DNA of 12,453 nucleotides, taken from an uncultured Sphingomonadaceae bacterium. Lineage in GTDB: Bacteria; Pseudomonadota; Alphaproteobacteria; Sphingomonadales; Sphingomonadaceae. The position numbers and the translations under genes are program-made. The notes under the pieces are model-generated. The model did no database searches. It was not told the DNA's origin and was given only the letters and a program-made list of their open reading frames with translations. Positions within the stretch are counted from its first letter, which is position 1, and the number at the start of each line of letters is the position of its first letter. Below, piece by piece: positions 1 to 7,821 of the stretch. The stretch spans positions 1 to 12,453 of the forward strand of contig CAMLKX010000032.1 in the NCBI GenBank assembly GCA_946480515.1, read 5' to 3'.

Positions 1-1803
1 AAGCTGCTGGTCCGGGTCGTGGGCGCTCATCAGTCGCGGCGCGGCTACACGCGCGACCTGGTCTGGGACAAATGGCGGGATGATGTGAACTGGTATTCCG
101 GACGGGTCGGAATCACCTTCAAGCCGACCGACCGGTTCGAAAATTATCTTATGCTGTTCGGTTCCAAGTCATCGAACAATGGTGCCGGCCACATCCATCG
201 GGCCTTCAATATCGAAGGCTTTGCCAACATCGGCTATTGTTCGGACGTAGCACCGATCCCAGGCTTCGGGGTTGATTGCGATGTGTATCGGGACGAAACG
301 GAGGAGGCCGAGGACAACGGACCGCGCCGGACCCGGTTCGGCGTCGACGCCTACAGCAAGATCTCAGTTTGGGGCGGGATCAACACCAGCTCGTTCGAGC
401 TTACCGACGAGTTGACCCTGCGCAACATCATCAGCTTGCAGCGACAGCGGGTCAACGCAGCCCTTGATCAGGATGGCACACCGTTTCACCAATATGGGGA
501 GGTTCCGGACGCTGACATCCTCTTTGGTGCTAGCGGCAACACCGACATTCGCGAGCCGCGGGGGCACCGTCAGTTCACCGAGGAGCTTCAGCTCCAGGGC
601 AACATGCTCGACAACCGGCTGCAGTTCGCGGTCGGGGCGTTCTACTTCAAGGATAAAACCGTCGGCGACGGTGAGACGGCGGAAATCTCCTTCTGTCCGG
701 CTGTAACCGCTCAGCCGGGAGCCTTCTTTGATTGCGGCGGTTTTATTGTCGTTCACCCCGTTACTAAGATCACCAGCACGTCGAAGGCACTCTATGCGCA
801 GGGCACTCTCGATCTCGGGGTGCTCAGTCCCTGGGCGGAAAATGTTCGGCTGACCGCCGGCTATCGCTACACCTGGGATGAAACTTCCGGAAAAATCCGA
901 CGATCCATTTCCAGCGACCCAGAGTTGAAGTTCAAGGCGCCGACCTGGTTACTTGGCCTCGATTATCGGCCGATCGACAATCTGATGGTCTATGGCAAGA
1001 TCAGCCGCGGCTACAAGGCAGGCGGCATTACCACCGATGCCGTTCGCCCTGAAACACTCACCTTCCTGCCGGAAGAGCTCACCACCTTCGAAACCGGGTT
1101 CAAGTCCGACTGGCGCTTGGGCGACATGCCCTTCCGCCTGAACGCGACCTATTACTTCTCCGATTATAGCAATATTCATCGGCCGGCGGGGGATGTTGTG
1201 CTCCCCGATGCCTTTGGTTCGCAGATTCTTGGAGCCGAGGCCCATGTCCAGGGTTTCGAGATTGAAACTTCGATCCGGCCGGTGCGCGGTGTCGAATTGG
1301 GCGCGACGATCAGTCACACCGATGCCGATTATAAAAAGTTCGACTTTCGAATCCCGGATGGGTCTGCTCCGTTCCCGGCTTGTAACGGGCTCATCCCAGC
1401 CGGTAGCGTCGCTGACCTGAGCTGCAACCCGTTCCAGTTCACGACCGACTGGATTTACAACATCTATGGCTCGGTTGATGTCCCGATCCCGGAAAGCCTG
1501 GGGGAAGAACTGTCGCTGTACCTCAGCTACGCCCATGTGAGCGAGCAGGAGACCTCTCCGCTCGGCAACGAGCCGGGATCAACGCTTGGGGCGCACGGGC
1601 TGATGAACGGATCGATCACCTGGAGGGATATTGGCCGGACCGGCTTTGATCTCACGGTGTTCGGAAACAACCTCTTCGACAAGCTCTATCGGGTGAGCAA
1701 TTCAAACGTTTACAATGGCGGATTGCTGGTGTGGTCGACGCTTTACGGCGAACCCCGGACTTACGGTCTGAAACTGAAATATAATTTCGGGCAGGTCCGC
1801 TGA
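1..1803 (+). CDS. TonB-dependent outer-membrane receptor, C-terminal part (5' end outside window)
   Basis: The reading frame is open from base 1 to the TGA at 1801-1803, giving about 600 residues with no stop upstream. The gene therefore starts before the window, and the GTG at base 19 is not its real start. What is visible is the beta-barrel of a TonB-dependent receptor: alternating amphipathic strands with many aromatic residues, phrases such as FKPTDRFENYL, GYRYTWDE, KISRGYKAGG and TLYGEPRTYGLKLKYNFG, and the usual FGNNLFDKLYR segment near the end. The N-terminal signal peptide, TonB box and plug domain are not in the window. Receptors of this kind import scarce or bulky substrates across the outer membrane using the proton-motive force via TonB-ExbBD. 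Sphingomonads carry dozens, often next to catabolic clusters, and here it probably serves the downstream genes. Its own terminator separates it from them. The substrate cannot be read from the sequence. Confidence 0.93.
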   Translation, partial: KLLVRVVGAHQSRRGYTRDLVWDKWRDDVNWYSGRVGITFKPTDRFENYLMLFGSKSSNNGAGHIHRAFNIEGFANIGYCSDVAPIPGFGVDCDVYRDETEEAEDNGPRRTRFGVDAYSKISVWGGINTSSFELTDELTLRNIISLQRQRVNAALDQDGTPFHQYGEVPDADILFGASGNTDIREPRGHRQFTEELQLQGNMLDNRLQFAVGAFYFKDKTVGDGETAEISFCPAVTAQPGAFFDCGGFIVVHPVTKITSTSKALYAQGTLDLGVLSPWAENVRLTAGYRYTWDETSGKIRRSISSDPELKFKAPTWLLGLDYRPIDNLMVYGKISRGYKAGGITTDAVRPETLTFLPEELTTFETGFKSDWRLGDMPFRLNATYYFSDYSNIHRPAGDVVLPDAFGSQILGAEAHVQGFEIETSIRPVRGVELGATISHTDADYKKFDFRIPDGSAPFPACNGLIPAGSVADLSCNPFQFTTDWIYNIYGSVDVPIPESLGEELSLYLSYAHVSEQETSPLGNEPGSTLGAHGLMNGSITWRDIGRTGFDLTVFGNNLFDKLYRVSNSNVYNGGLLVWSTLYGEPRTYGLKLKYNFGQVR

Positions 1804-1827
1804 ACTAGCCGAAACCTTCTCTCCCCT

Positions 1828-1858
1828 GCGGCCGGCGTTCGCGTCGGCCGCTTTTTTT
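1828..1858 (+). terminator. Intrinsic terminator after the TonB-dependent receptor
   Basis: Arms GCGGCCG (1828-1834) and CGGCCGC (1845-1851) pair perfectly. The stem continues inward through a G-T wobble, C-G and G-C to a TTCG tetraloop, making about 10 base pairs. Seven T follow at 1852-1858. It lies 24 bases after the receptor stop codon, so it is a textbook rho-independent terminator that ends the receptor transcript. Confidence 0.9.
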
Positions 1859-1927
1859 CTCCTTCACTGTAGAAATTTGGTCGTCGATCGCTGCACTCCG
1901 GATGCGCCCTGATTAACTATTTTCGAG

Positions 1928-1944
1928 TAGGATATTGTATCCGA
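1928..1944. promoter_or_regulatory. Putative operator A (imperfect palindrome) upstream of the OCD-family gene
   Basis: GGATA-TTG-TATCC (1930-1942) is a two-fold symmetric element in the 237-bp gap between the receptor and the OCD-family gene. Placed in a 17-bp frame it shares G-(T/G)-ATA-nnn-(T/A)-AT-(A/C)-C with the elements at 3092-3108 and 10374-10390. I infer a binding site for a GntR-type regulator, possibly the one at the right edge. I could not pick out convincing -35/-10 boxes around it, and the rest of the gap holds nothing else I recognise. Confidence 0.35.
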
Positions 1945-2040
1945 TTATTCTCGGCCTTAACCTGAGGACTGAGCAATTCGCGGGTTGATCATTCGGGTCT
2001 GGTTCGAATGCCCCATGTTCCGACGGTAAGTGGCACACAA

Positions 2041-3009
2041 ATGGCGATGACCATCACACATAGCGCGGCGAGCTTTGAGGAGGGGGTACCACTATACGTG
2101 GATGCTGCAACGGTGAACCGTTGCACGCCGATGGGGACGCTGGTGGAGGCGCTCCGCCATACCTTCAAAAACGGTGCACAATCGCCCGGTCGCCAGGCTT
2201 TTGATCTTCCCGACGGCGCGACCTTGCTGATCATGCCAGCGTGGCAGCGTGGAATGCATTGCGGCGTCAAGATCGTCACCGTCCAACCGGACGCCCGGCC
2301 TACGATCCAGTCGACCTATCTGCTGATGGATGCCCGGACAGGCAAGCTCAGGGCGGTGATGGACGGCACGATGCTAACGCCACGTCGGACTGCTGCTGCC
2401 TCGGCCCTGGCTTGCGAATATCTCGCCCGCGAGGATGCGTCCGTACTCCTCGTCATTGGGACGGGTACACTCGTCCCGCACCTTGTTGAGGCACACTCAA
2501 CGGTTCGACGGATTGAGCGGGTGATGATCTGGGGCAGGGATCCGATGAAAGCGGAGCGCGTGGTCGACCTATTGGTGAAGAGCGGGATCGATGCATCGAC
2601 GGTAATCGATCTCGATCAGTCTATCCCAAAGGCTGACATCATTTCGGCGGCCACATCCTCGCGTCGCCCGCTCCTTCATGGCGCGTTGCTCGCGCCGGGG
2701 ACGCATGTCGATCTCGTCGGCTCGTTCAAGCCGGATATGACCGAAGCCGATCCACTGACTTTTGCTCGAGCGCGGACATTTGTCGATGCTTATGATGCGG
2801 CTTTGGAAGAGGCAGGTGATTTGCTTCAGGCGATGGAAGCCGGGCAGATAAGGCGGGATGATATCCTCGGCGATCTCCACGCTCTTTGTTCCGGCCGCAT
2901 TCCTGGCAGGACTGCGAACGATGACATCACGCTGTTCAAATCCGTCGGAGTTTCGATGGAAGATCTGGCGGCCGCTGAACTCGTCTTCAACAGCTGCTGC
3001 GGCGGCTGA
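2041..3009 (+). CDS. Ornithine cyclodeaminase/mu-crystallin family protein, probable cyclic-imine reductase
   Basis: The protein has 322 residues from the ATG at 2041, close to the usual 310-330 of the family. A longer frame begins at ATG 2008, but neither start has a clear ribosome-binding site. Family features (numbered from 2041) are the substrate lysine in GVKIV (K77), the LTPRRTAAASALA segment (about 112-124), the NAD(P)-binding strand and turn VIGTGT (about 138-143), GTHVDLVGSFKPDM (about 220-233), and a C-terminal FKSVGVSMEDLAAAELVF (about 299-316). The family includes true ornithine cyclodeaminases, alanine dehydrogenases, and Δ1-pyrroline-2-carboxylate/Δ1-piperideine-2-carboxylate or ketimine reductases. 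Sequence alone does not separate these. Beside an FAD amine/D-amino-acid-oxidase-like enzyme, reduction of a cyclic imine is the likeliest role (inference). The protein should be cytosolic. The gene has its own upstream gap and is followed by a 205-bp gap. Confidence 0.85.
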   Translation: MAMTITHSAASFEEGVPLYVDAATVNRCTPMGTLVEALRHTFKNGAQSPGRQAFDLPDGATLLIMPAWQRGMHCGVKIVTVQPDARPTIQSTYLLMDARTGKLRAVMDGTMLTPRRTAAASALACEYLAREDASVLLVIGTGTLVPHLVEAHSTVRRIERVMIWGRDPMKAERVVDLLVKSGIDASTVIDLDQSIPKADIISAATSSRRPLLHGALLAPGTHVDLVGSFKPDMTEADPLTFARARTFVDAYDAALEEAGDLLQAMEAGQIRRDDILGDLHALCSGRIPGRTANDDITLFKSVGVSMEDLAAAELVFNSCCGG

Positions 3010-3091
3010 AACCATTCCAGATCAAGTTGGTGACCGCAAATCTCTGCCCGCCCGTCGGGGCGCACCGCGACTACAATTCTCTTGCGTGAAA

Positions 3092-3108
3092 TTGTATATG
3101 ATATACAC
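3092..3108. promoter_or_regulatory. Putative operator B: near-perfect palindrome upstream of the medium-chain reductase gene
   Basis: TGTATAT-G-ATATACA (3093-3107) is a perfect 15-bp inverted repeat around one central base, in the 205-bp gap before the reductase gene and 107 bases upstream of its ATG. This AT-rich, symmetric GTAT...ATAC layout is typical of operators for FCD-type GntR repressors. A TATGAT box (3097-3102) inside it could double as a -10 element, but I see no good -35 at the right spacing. It is the most symmetric of three related sites in the window. Confidence 0.5.
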
Positions 3109-3154
3109 CTTACAGGACTTTCGTACGAATCCGTATCGATAGATGTCTGTTCGT

Positions 3155-3174
3155 CCCCAATTTTAAGGTTGGGG
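3155..3174 (+). other. Leader hairpin upstream of the medium-chain reductase gene
   Basis: CCCCAA (3155-3160) pairs with TTGGGG (3169-3174) over an 8-base loop. It lies about 30 bases upstream of the GGAGAG ribosome-binding site at 3204-3209. It would form in the 5' leader if transcription starts near operator B. It has no T-run, so it is not an intrinsic terminator. It may affect mRNA stability or translation, or be incidental. Confidence 0.3.
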
Positions 3175-3214
3175 AGCGGGCAATGCACCTGAAGCAAGTC
3201 GTTGGAGAGCATGC

Positions 3215-4372
3215 ATGAGCGAGCAGCAAACAGTTGAGCAGACGGGTAATTGGCGCGTGAAGGAAGGTGGCAATCGTGTTTGGCGCATTGGTCGCCCGAT
3301 GGCCGGCATCCCGACGGTTGATGATTATCGCCAGGATGAAATTGCCATGCCGCAGCCCGGCGAAGGCCAGTTGCTGATCCGGAATATCTACATTGCGATC
3401 GCGCCCGGGATCCGTCCGATCATGCCCTATGCGGGGGTTGAGCCCGAAGTTTCCAACCAACCATCGAAGGGCCGTGTCGACTCTTCGGATGACGAAATCC
3501 TGATGAGTCACATGACGGTCGGTGATCGCATGCGTTCGGGAATGGTGCCTTCGATGTCGCCGCACACCGCTGGCAATATCGGGCGGGTGATCGAGTCACG
3601 GCATCCGGGATTCAAGCCCGGAGATTATGTCTTCGGGGGTCGCTTCTGGCAGGACTTTGAGGCGGTGGACGGCGATGCCACGCTGCGTCTCGACCCGGCA
3701 GATCTGCCGATCGAATCTAATCTTGGAATGCTTGGCCTCTCTGCGTTTACGGGATGGGTCGGTTATCGACGCTTCTGCGACGCGAAGGCCGGCGAGACAC
3801 TGGTAATCTCTGCTGCTGCGGGCGCTGTTGGCATGCTCGTCGTTCAGATGGCGAAGGCTGACGGGCTGCAGGTGATCGGCATCGCCAGTGGCGCTGAAAA
3901 ATGCCGTTTCGTCACCGAGGAGCTCGGTGCTGACGCGTGTATCGATCGATTAACGGCCGACGTTGGCGCTGAGCTCGACAAACTCGCGCCCAAGGGCATC
4001 GATATTTATTTCGATAATGCGGCCGGAAATCTGATGGCCCCGGTATTCGATCGCTTCAAGCCCTTCGGCCGATTAATCGTCTGCGGCATGTCGGCGGAAT
4101 ATAACGGCTTCGAGCAGAGTAGCCTGTCGACCGGAATGATTCTGGGTAAGCGGCTGAGGATTCAGGGCTTTGTCGTTGTCGATCATGAGGAGGACAACGA
4201 CGCTTTCCGCGCCGACGTGTCCAGGATGTGGCGTGAAGGCAAGATCACCTACAAGCACCATATGTATAATGGCCTGGAGAGCGCACCAGATGCGCTCGCT
4301 GCGTCACTGTCGGGGGCATACGCCGGGGGCAAGATCATCGTGCAGGTGTCCGAGGACGACAGCCAAAGTTAG
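3215..4372 (+). CDS. Zinc-independent medium-chain NADPH-dependent reductase (alkenal/one or enoyl reductase type)
   Basis: This 385-residue protein starts at ATG 3215 with GGAGAG (3204-3209) as ribosome-binding site. It belongs to the medium-chain dehydrogenase/reductase superfamily, in the zinc-free branch that holds leukotriene B4 12-hydroxydehydrogenase/prostaglandin reductase, 2-alkenal reductase and curcumin reductase. Seen directly are an N-terminal GroES-like half ending near GDYVFGG (136-142), the nucleotide-binding loop SAAAGAVGMLVVQMAK (199-214), GADACID (238-244), and the branch signature DIYFDNAAG (263-271). No zinc-ligand Cys/His pattern is visible. Such enzymes reduce the C=C bond of alpha,beta-unsaturated carbonyls in the cytosol with NADPH. 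The first 20 residues are somewhat longer than usual. The gene is preceded by operator B and followed by a 188-bp gap with two large inverted repeats, so it may be a separate transcription unit from the transporter operon. Its substrate in this cluster is unknown. Confidence 0.88.
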   Translation: MSEQQTVEQTGNWRVKEGGNRVWRIGRPMAGIPTVDDYRQDEIAMPQPGEGQLLIRNIYIAIAPGIRPIMPYAGVEPEVSNQPSKGRVDSSDDEILMSHMTVGDRMRSGMVPSMSPHTAGNIGRVIESRHPGFKPGDYVFGGRFWQDFEAVDGDATLRLDPADLPIESNLGMLGLSAFTGWVGYRRFCDAKAGETLVISAAAGAVGMLVVQMAKADGLQVIGIASGAEKCRFVTEELGADACIDRLTADVGAELDKLAPKGIDIYFDNAAGNLMAPVFDRFKPFGRLIVCGMSAEYNGFEQSSLSTGMILGKRLRIQGFVVVDHEEDNDAFRADVSRMWREGKITYKHHMYNGLESAPDALAASLSGAYAGGKIIVQVSEDDSQS

Positions 4373-4387
4373 GCAGGCGATCTGAAA

Positions 4388-4440
4388 TCAGGTTCGAGCC
4401 AAATGGGGTTGCGTAATTTTCCCGGTAAGCTCGAACCTGA
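4388..4440 (+). other. Long inverted repeat (12-bp arms) after the medium-chain reductase gene
   Basis: The 12-base arms TCAGGTTCGAGC (4388-4399) and GCTCGAACCTGA (4429-4440) are perfectly complementary, with a 29-base spacer. Inside the spacer GGG (4406-4408) can pair with CCC (4421-4423), so the RNA could fold as a two-tier hairpin. It begins 15 bases after the reductase stop codon. There is no T-tract directly after it, so it is not a standard rho-independent terminator. It could be an mRNA-stabilising 3' structure, a rho-linked or attenuator element, or a protein-binding site. Confidence 0.5.
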
Positions 4441-4450
4441 GCAGAAAAGA

Positions 4451-4471
4451 GCCCGTCTCGTCGAGACGGGC
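4451..4471. promoter_or_regulatory. Perfect 21-bp palindrome upstream of the MFS transporter gene
   Basis: The left arm GCCCGTCTCG (4451-4460) and right arm CGAGACGGGC (4462-4471) are exact reverse complements around a single T at 4461. As RNA it is a very stable hairpin; as DNA it is a symmetric site for a dimeric regulator. It starts 11 bases after the preceding 12-bp inverted repeat and lies 89 bases before the transporter ATG. With no T-run it is not an ordinary terminator. Its composition differs from the AT-rich GTAT/ATAC elements, so any cognate protein would be a different one. Confidence 0.45.
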
Positions 4472-4560
4472 AACGAAGATGCGTCGACCGCTCACTGGAC
4501 GAAGTGCCAGGCTGGGACGGTGAACGATCCCTATTCCCAAGTGCGGCAGGAGACTGGAGG

Positions 4561-5817
4561 ATGAACCGAAGCATAAGCGGAATCATCACTCGCGCATTTG
4601 GAGCGAACTCCGATCGAAAAGCGCGAATGATGGTTTTCCGCGCGTTCCTGGCGCAGAATGTCGCGGTGGGAAGCGCCTTCGGCGGGTTTGGCGTTTCTGT
4701 TCTAGCGCTGCAGCAGCTTCACGGGGCCAGTCGCGGCGAAACCGCCCTGGCGTTATCCTTGTCCGTGCTTGTGATGGGATTGGTAAGTCCCTTCGTCGCC
4801 GCATTGATAGCGCGGCTCGGTCTGCGGTGGACCATGACAATCGGGACGCTGATTTCCGGCTCTGGTTATGGTCTCCTCGCCATCGCGCCCAACATGCAGG
4901 TGGTGCTGCTGCTCTACGCGCTGCCGATCGGCGCCGGTCTTTCGATGTTCGGTCCGTTCCCCGCGAGCGTGCTTGCAAGCAATTGGTTCAGACAAAATCC
5001 CGGTCTCGCCCTTGGCATAGCCAACATGCCCCTGTTCGTCGCGCTCGCACCCCTGCTTGGACTGGTCGTCATACGCGATCACGGCCTTCCTGCGTTCTAC
5101 CTGACGCTGGCTGCTCTGCATCTGGCCTTGCTGCCACTTATCCTTGGCGTATCGGACGCTGCGGCAAACGACGCCGAGCTTCCGGCGGGGACACCTGAAG
5201 CGAACGCGATCGCGCCAATCACGGTCGCATCGCTTCTGCTCAGCCCCGCCTTCTGGGTGATGACCGTAAGCGCCGGTTATCTGAATGCGGTTGGGATCAC
5301 CGGCGTGTCGCACCTTGCTGCGTTCGCGGCTGAACGCGGGCTCAGGGCCGGAGAGGCAGCGGGATTGTTGTCGATCCTGGGCGGCGCTGCAATCATTGGC
5401 TCGGTCGCCGCGGGCATTTTCGCGAACCGGCTGGGAGCGGCGACAACCCTCGCCCTTATCGCCGCCGCCATGGCAGCCAGCTGGCTGGTCCTGCTGTCGA
5501 CGGTGTCCTTTGCGGTCATGGCATTGGCCGCCTTGACGCTAGGCGCCGCGGGCGCCGGCATTTTTCCGGCGCTCAGTATGGTGTCCGCACGTCTGTTCGG
5601 TCATCATTCGCTTTCACGCGTGCTTGGACTCTACAGTCCCGTAGCATTGCCGCTCACTTTCTTCATGCCGCCGCTGGCAGGCGTCCTGCGCGACACGGCG
5701 GGAAGCTACACGCCGATCGCCCTAATTATCATCGGCGGCTGTCTTGCCGTGACTCTCACTTTCCTGGGGATGGCCCGGGGACGCGCCTATCGCATCGGCT
5801 TCGAAGGAGCCGCGTGA
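4561..5817 (+). CDS. MFS transporter (12 membrane segments, monocarboxylate/OFA-like)
   Basis: This 418-residue integral inner-membrane protein starts at ATG 4561, supported by AGGAG about 9 bases upstream. An in-frame GTG at 4504 would add 19 polar residues and has no good ribosome-binding site. Hydrophobic segments occur in two sets of about six (roughly 25-195 and 222-405), split by a polar cytoplasmic loop (about 199-218, NDAELPAGTPEAN). The loop between segments 2 and 3 (ARLGLRWTM, 84-92) corresponds to MFS motif A. SNWFRQNPGLALGIANMP (140-157) resembles the segment 4-5 region of the monocarboxylate/oxalate-formate type. These carriers are usually proton- or anion-coupled symporters or antiporters of organic acids. 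It heads the run of genes that continues, with gaps of 42 bases or less, through the Pxp-like genes, so it probably imports the substrate of that pathway (inference). Confidence 0.88.
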   Translation: MNRSISGIITRAFGANSDRKARMMVFRAFLAQNVAVGSAFGGFGVSVLALQQLHGASRGETALALSLSVLVMGLVSPFVAALIARLGLRWTMTIGTLISGSGYGLLAIAPNMQVVLLLYALPIGAGLSMFGPFPASVLASNWFRQNPGLALGIANMPLFVALAPLLGLVVIRDHGLPAFYLTLAALHLALLPLILGVSDAAANDAELPAGTPEANAIAPITVASLLLSPAFWVMTVSAGYLNAVGITGVSHLAAFAAERGLRAGEAAGLLSILGGAAIIGSVAAGIFANRLGAATTLALIAAAMAASWLVLLSTVSFAVMALAALTLGAAGAGIFPALSMVSARLFGHHSLSRVLGLYSPVALPLTFFMPPLAGVLRDTAGSYTPIALIIIGGCLAVTLTFLGMARGRAYRIGFEGAA

Positions 5818-5859
5818 GACCATCGCCACCGTGCGTCGCTTCATTGAGGAAGGCTGTTG

Positions 5860-7023
5860 ATGCAGCAGCAGATTGTCATCGTTGGCGGAGGGATCATCGG
5901 ATGCTCGGTCGCTTGGTTTCTACGCGAAGAAGGGTTCACGGGTGAGATCGTCGTCATCGAACGCGACCCGAGTTATCAGCAGGCTTCAACAACACTTTCC
6001 GCGGCGTCCATCCGGGTTCAGTTCGGCAGCCCCGTCAATGTGGCGCTGAGCAGGTTCGGCGCCGCCTTCCTGCGGAATCCATCCAGTTTCCTTGGGCGTG
6101 ACGTCGACGTCGGCTATGTCGAGCGCGGCTATCTGATCCTCTCGCCCCCGGGTCGCGAGGCCGAAGCGGATCGGCTGCTGAAGGTCCAGCAGGCGCAGGG
6201 CTGCACGGTCGAGCGCCTGGAGCCTGGCGCGATCGCGGCGCGGTTTCCCTGGATCACCGTGGAAGACGTCGGTTCTGCGACGTTCGGACTCAAGGAAGAA
6301 GGCTGGTTCGACGCGTGGTCGTTGCTCTCGGCGATGCGCAACGCCGGGATCGACCGTGGCGTGCGCTTCTGCCGGGCGGAGGCTGACGGACTGCGCGAGA
6401 AGGGCGGCCGGATCGTCTCTGTCCAGCTGAGCGACGGTACCGAGATCACGGCCGATTGGGTTGTATGTGCCGCAGGCGCTCATTCCGGGCGCTTGCTGGA
6501 CTCCTTGGGGGTCAACCTTCCGGTTGTGCCCAAAAAACGCTGTGTCTTTCACTTCAAGGCTCCGCTCGACAACACGGGCTTCCCGATGGTGTTCGACACA
6601 TCGGGCGTTTGGTTGCGGCCTGAGGGCGCCGGGTTCATCGGCGGCATCGCGCCCGATGCCTCGTCCGATCCGGACGCCTATGGTGACTTCGAGCCCGACA
6701 TGTCGCTGTTCGAAGAGCGGTTCTGGCCGGCATTGGCAGCCCGTATTCCGGCGCTGGAGGAACTCAGGTTGCTGAGTACTTGGGCCGGTCATTATGATAT
6801 GAATATGTTCGATCACAACGCGGTGATCGGCGGGCACCCCGACATCGACAATCTGAAGTTCGCGTGCGGCTTTTCGGGACATGGCGTGATGCACGCGCCG
6901 GGTGCCGGCAGAGCCGTAGCGGAGATGATCGTGCACGGAACCTACCGGACGATCGATGTGTCACCGCTTGCGTTCGAACGGATCGCCGAAGGCCGCCCTT
7001 ATATCGAATCCACCATTTATTGA
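5860..7023 (+). CDS. FAD-dependent oxidoreductase, glycine/D-amino-acid oxidase (DAO) family
   Basis: This 387-residue protein starts at ATG 5860, six bases after GAGGAAGG (5846-5853). A TTG directly upstream is in frame but less likely. The N-terminal Rossmann fold has VGGGIIG (8-14, GxGxxG) and the ribose-binding acidic residue in VVIER (E34). ASTTLSAASIRVQFG (42-56) and the C-terminal GFSGHGVMHAPGAGRAVAEMI (337-357) match the sarcosine-oxidase/FOXRED1-like branch of the DAO family. There is no signal peptide, so it should be cytosolic. Relatives oxidise C-N bonds of secondary amines, N-methylated or D-amino acids and cyclic imino acids to imines, passing electrons to oxygen or a carrier. 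Here it could generate the imine that the OCD-family enzyme reduces or that hydrolyses (inference). It sits 42 bases after the transporter and 14 before the SDR. The precise substrate is unknown. Confidence 0.9.
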   Translation: MQQQIVIVGGGIIGCSVAWFLREEGFTGEIVVIERDPSYQQASTTLSAASIRVQFGSPVNVALSRFGAAFLRNPSSFLGRDVDVGYVERGYLILSPPGREAEADRLLKVQQAQGCTVERLEPGAIAARFPWITVEDVGSATFGLKEEGWFDAWSLLSAMRNAGIDRGVRFCRAEADGLREKGGRIVSVQLSDGTEITADWVVCAAGAHSGRLLDSLGVNLPVVPKKRCVFHFKAPLDNTGFPMVFDTSGVWLRPEGAGFIGGIAPDASSDPDAYGDFEPDMSLFEERFWPALAARIPALEELRLLSTWAGHYDMNMFDHNAVIGGHPDIDNLKFACGFSGHGVMHAPGAGRAVAEMIVHGTYRTIDVSPLAFERIAEGRPYIESTIY

Positions 7024-7037
7024 GGAAAGAGATCAGG

Positions 7038-7817
7038 ATGCAGAACAAGAAGGTTGCCGTCGTAACCGGAGCGGCTCGGGGGATCGGTTTTGCCTGCGCC
7101 CGCCGCTTCGCGCAGGATGGCGCGCAGGTGGTGCTGGGCGACGTTGACGGCGACAGTCTCGCCCGCGCGGTGGACACGCTGGCTGCGGAGGGGTTCACGG
7201 TTCAGGGCTGCCAGACGGACGTCAGCGTTCGCGCCGATGTCGACCGACTGGTGGACACCGCGGTGGACGCGTTCGGCGGGGTCGACATCATGCTGAACAA
7301 CGCAGGAATTGCGATCAGCAAGGACATGATGGCGATCACGGAGGAGGAATATGATCGAGTTCTCGGCGTCAATCTCAAAGGGGCGTTCTTCGGTTTGCAG
7401 TCAGCCGGACGGCGGATGATCGAGCAGGGACGGGGAGGGGTCATCATCAACATGTCCTCGATCAACGCCCGTCTGGCGAACCCGTCGATCGCGACCTACG
7501 CGATTTCGAAGGGCGGAATGAACCAGTTGACCGCAAGCGGCGCCCTCGCGCTCGCGCCCCATCACATCCGTGTCGTCGGCATCGGTCCCGGGACGATCGC
7601 CACCGAGATGCTCGCCAGCGGCATCCTGACCAATGAGGAGCAGCGCCGCATGATCCTTTCGCGAACGCCGAGCGGAAGGTTGGGTGACCCGGCGGAAATC
7701 GCGTCGGTTGCCGCGTTTCTGGCGAGCAACGATGCCTCCTATATAACGGGGCAGACCATCTACCCCGATGGGGGCCGGATGGTGCTGAACTATGTGGTCC
7801 CGGTCGAGGAGGCATGA
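7038..7817 (+). CDS. Short-chain dehydrogenase/reductase (SDR), classical type
   Basis: The protein has 259 residues from ATG 7038, preceded by GAGGAAAGAGA; a longer in-frame extension back to 6864 overlaps the previous gene and is spurious. Classical SDR signatures are complete: nucleotide loop TGAARGIG (10-17), acidic residue after beta-2 (D35, favouring NAD(H) over NADP(H)), NNAG (87-90), catalytic N112, S141 and YAISK (Y154, K158), PG near 184-185, and a C-terminal DGGR. Such enzymes interconvert secondary alcohols and ketones in the cytosol. Position 15 of the operon's redox block, between the FAD enzyme and the Pxp-like genes with only 14 and 4 bases of spacing, implies it acts on a hydroxyl or keto intermediate of the same pathway. 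One option is the product of the putative hydroxylase at 10405. That link is inference. Confidence 0.92.
   Translation: MQNKKVAVVTGAARGIGFACARRFAQDGAQVVLGDVDGDSLARAVDTLAAEGFTVQGCQTDVSVRADVDRLVDTAVDAFGGVDIMLNNAGIAISKDMMAITEEEYDRVLGVNLKGAFFGLQSAGRRMIEQGRGGVIINMSSINARLANPSIATYAISKGGMNQLTASGALALAPHHIRVVGIGPGTIATEMLASGILTNEEQRRMILSRTPSGRLGDPAEIASVAAFLASNDASYITGQTIYPDGGRMVLNYVVPVEEA
7807..7812 (+). promoter_or_regulatory. Ribosome-binding site that sets the TTG start of the PxpA-like gene
   Basis: AGGAGG lies within the last codons of the SDR gene, nine bases before TTG 7822, which is in frame with the PxpA-like protein. It is the best ribosome-binding site in the region and supports TTG 7822 over the upstream ATG at 7792, which would overlap the SDR gene by 26 bases. 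Confidence 0.6.
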
Positions 7818-7821
7818 GCTG

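Noticed and set aside
19..1803. The receptor gene starting at the GTG at base 19 as a complete 594-residue protein.
   Set aside because: The frame stays open to base 1, and the protein lacks the signal peptide and plug domain, so it is a truncated view of a longer gene.
4391..4400. GGTTCGAGCC resembles the T-arm of a tRNA.
   Set aside because: No acceptor stem, anticodon arm or D-arm fits on either strand; the stretch is explained as one arm of the 12-bp inverted repeat.
5986..6936. A 316-codon frame on the minus strand.
   Set aside because: It is antisense to the FAD enzyme, which carries intact GxGxxG and C-terminal family motifs. The antisense product is rich in Arg, His and Gln with no domain.
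6864..7817. An extended 317-residue start for the SDR.
   Set aside because: The extra 58 residues overlap the FAD enzyme gene and have no SDR character. ATG 7038 places the TGAARGIG loop at the usual residue 10.
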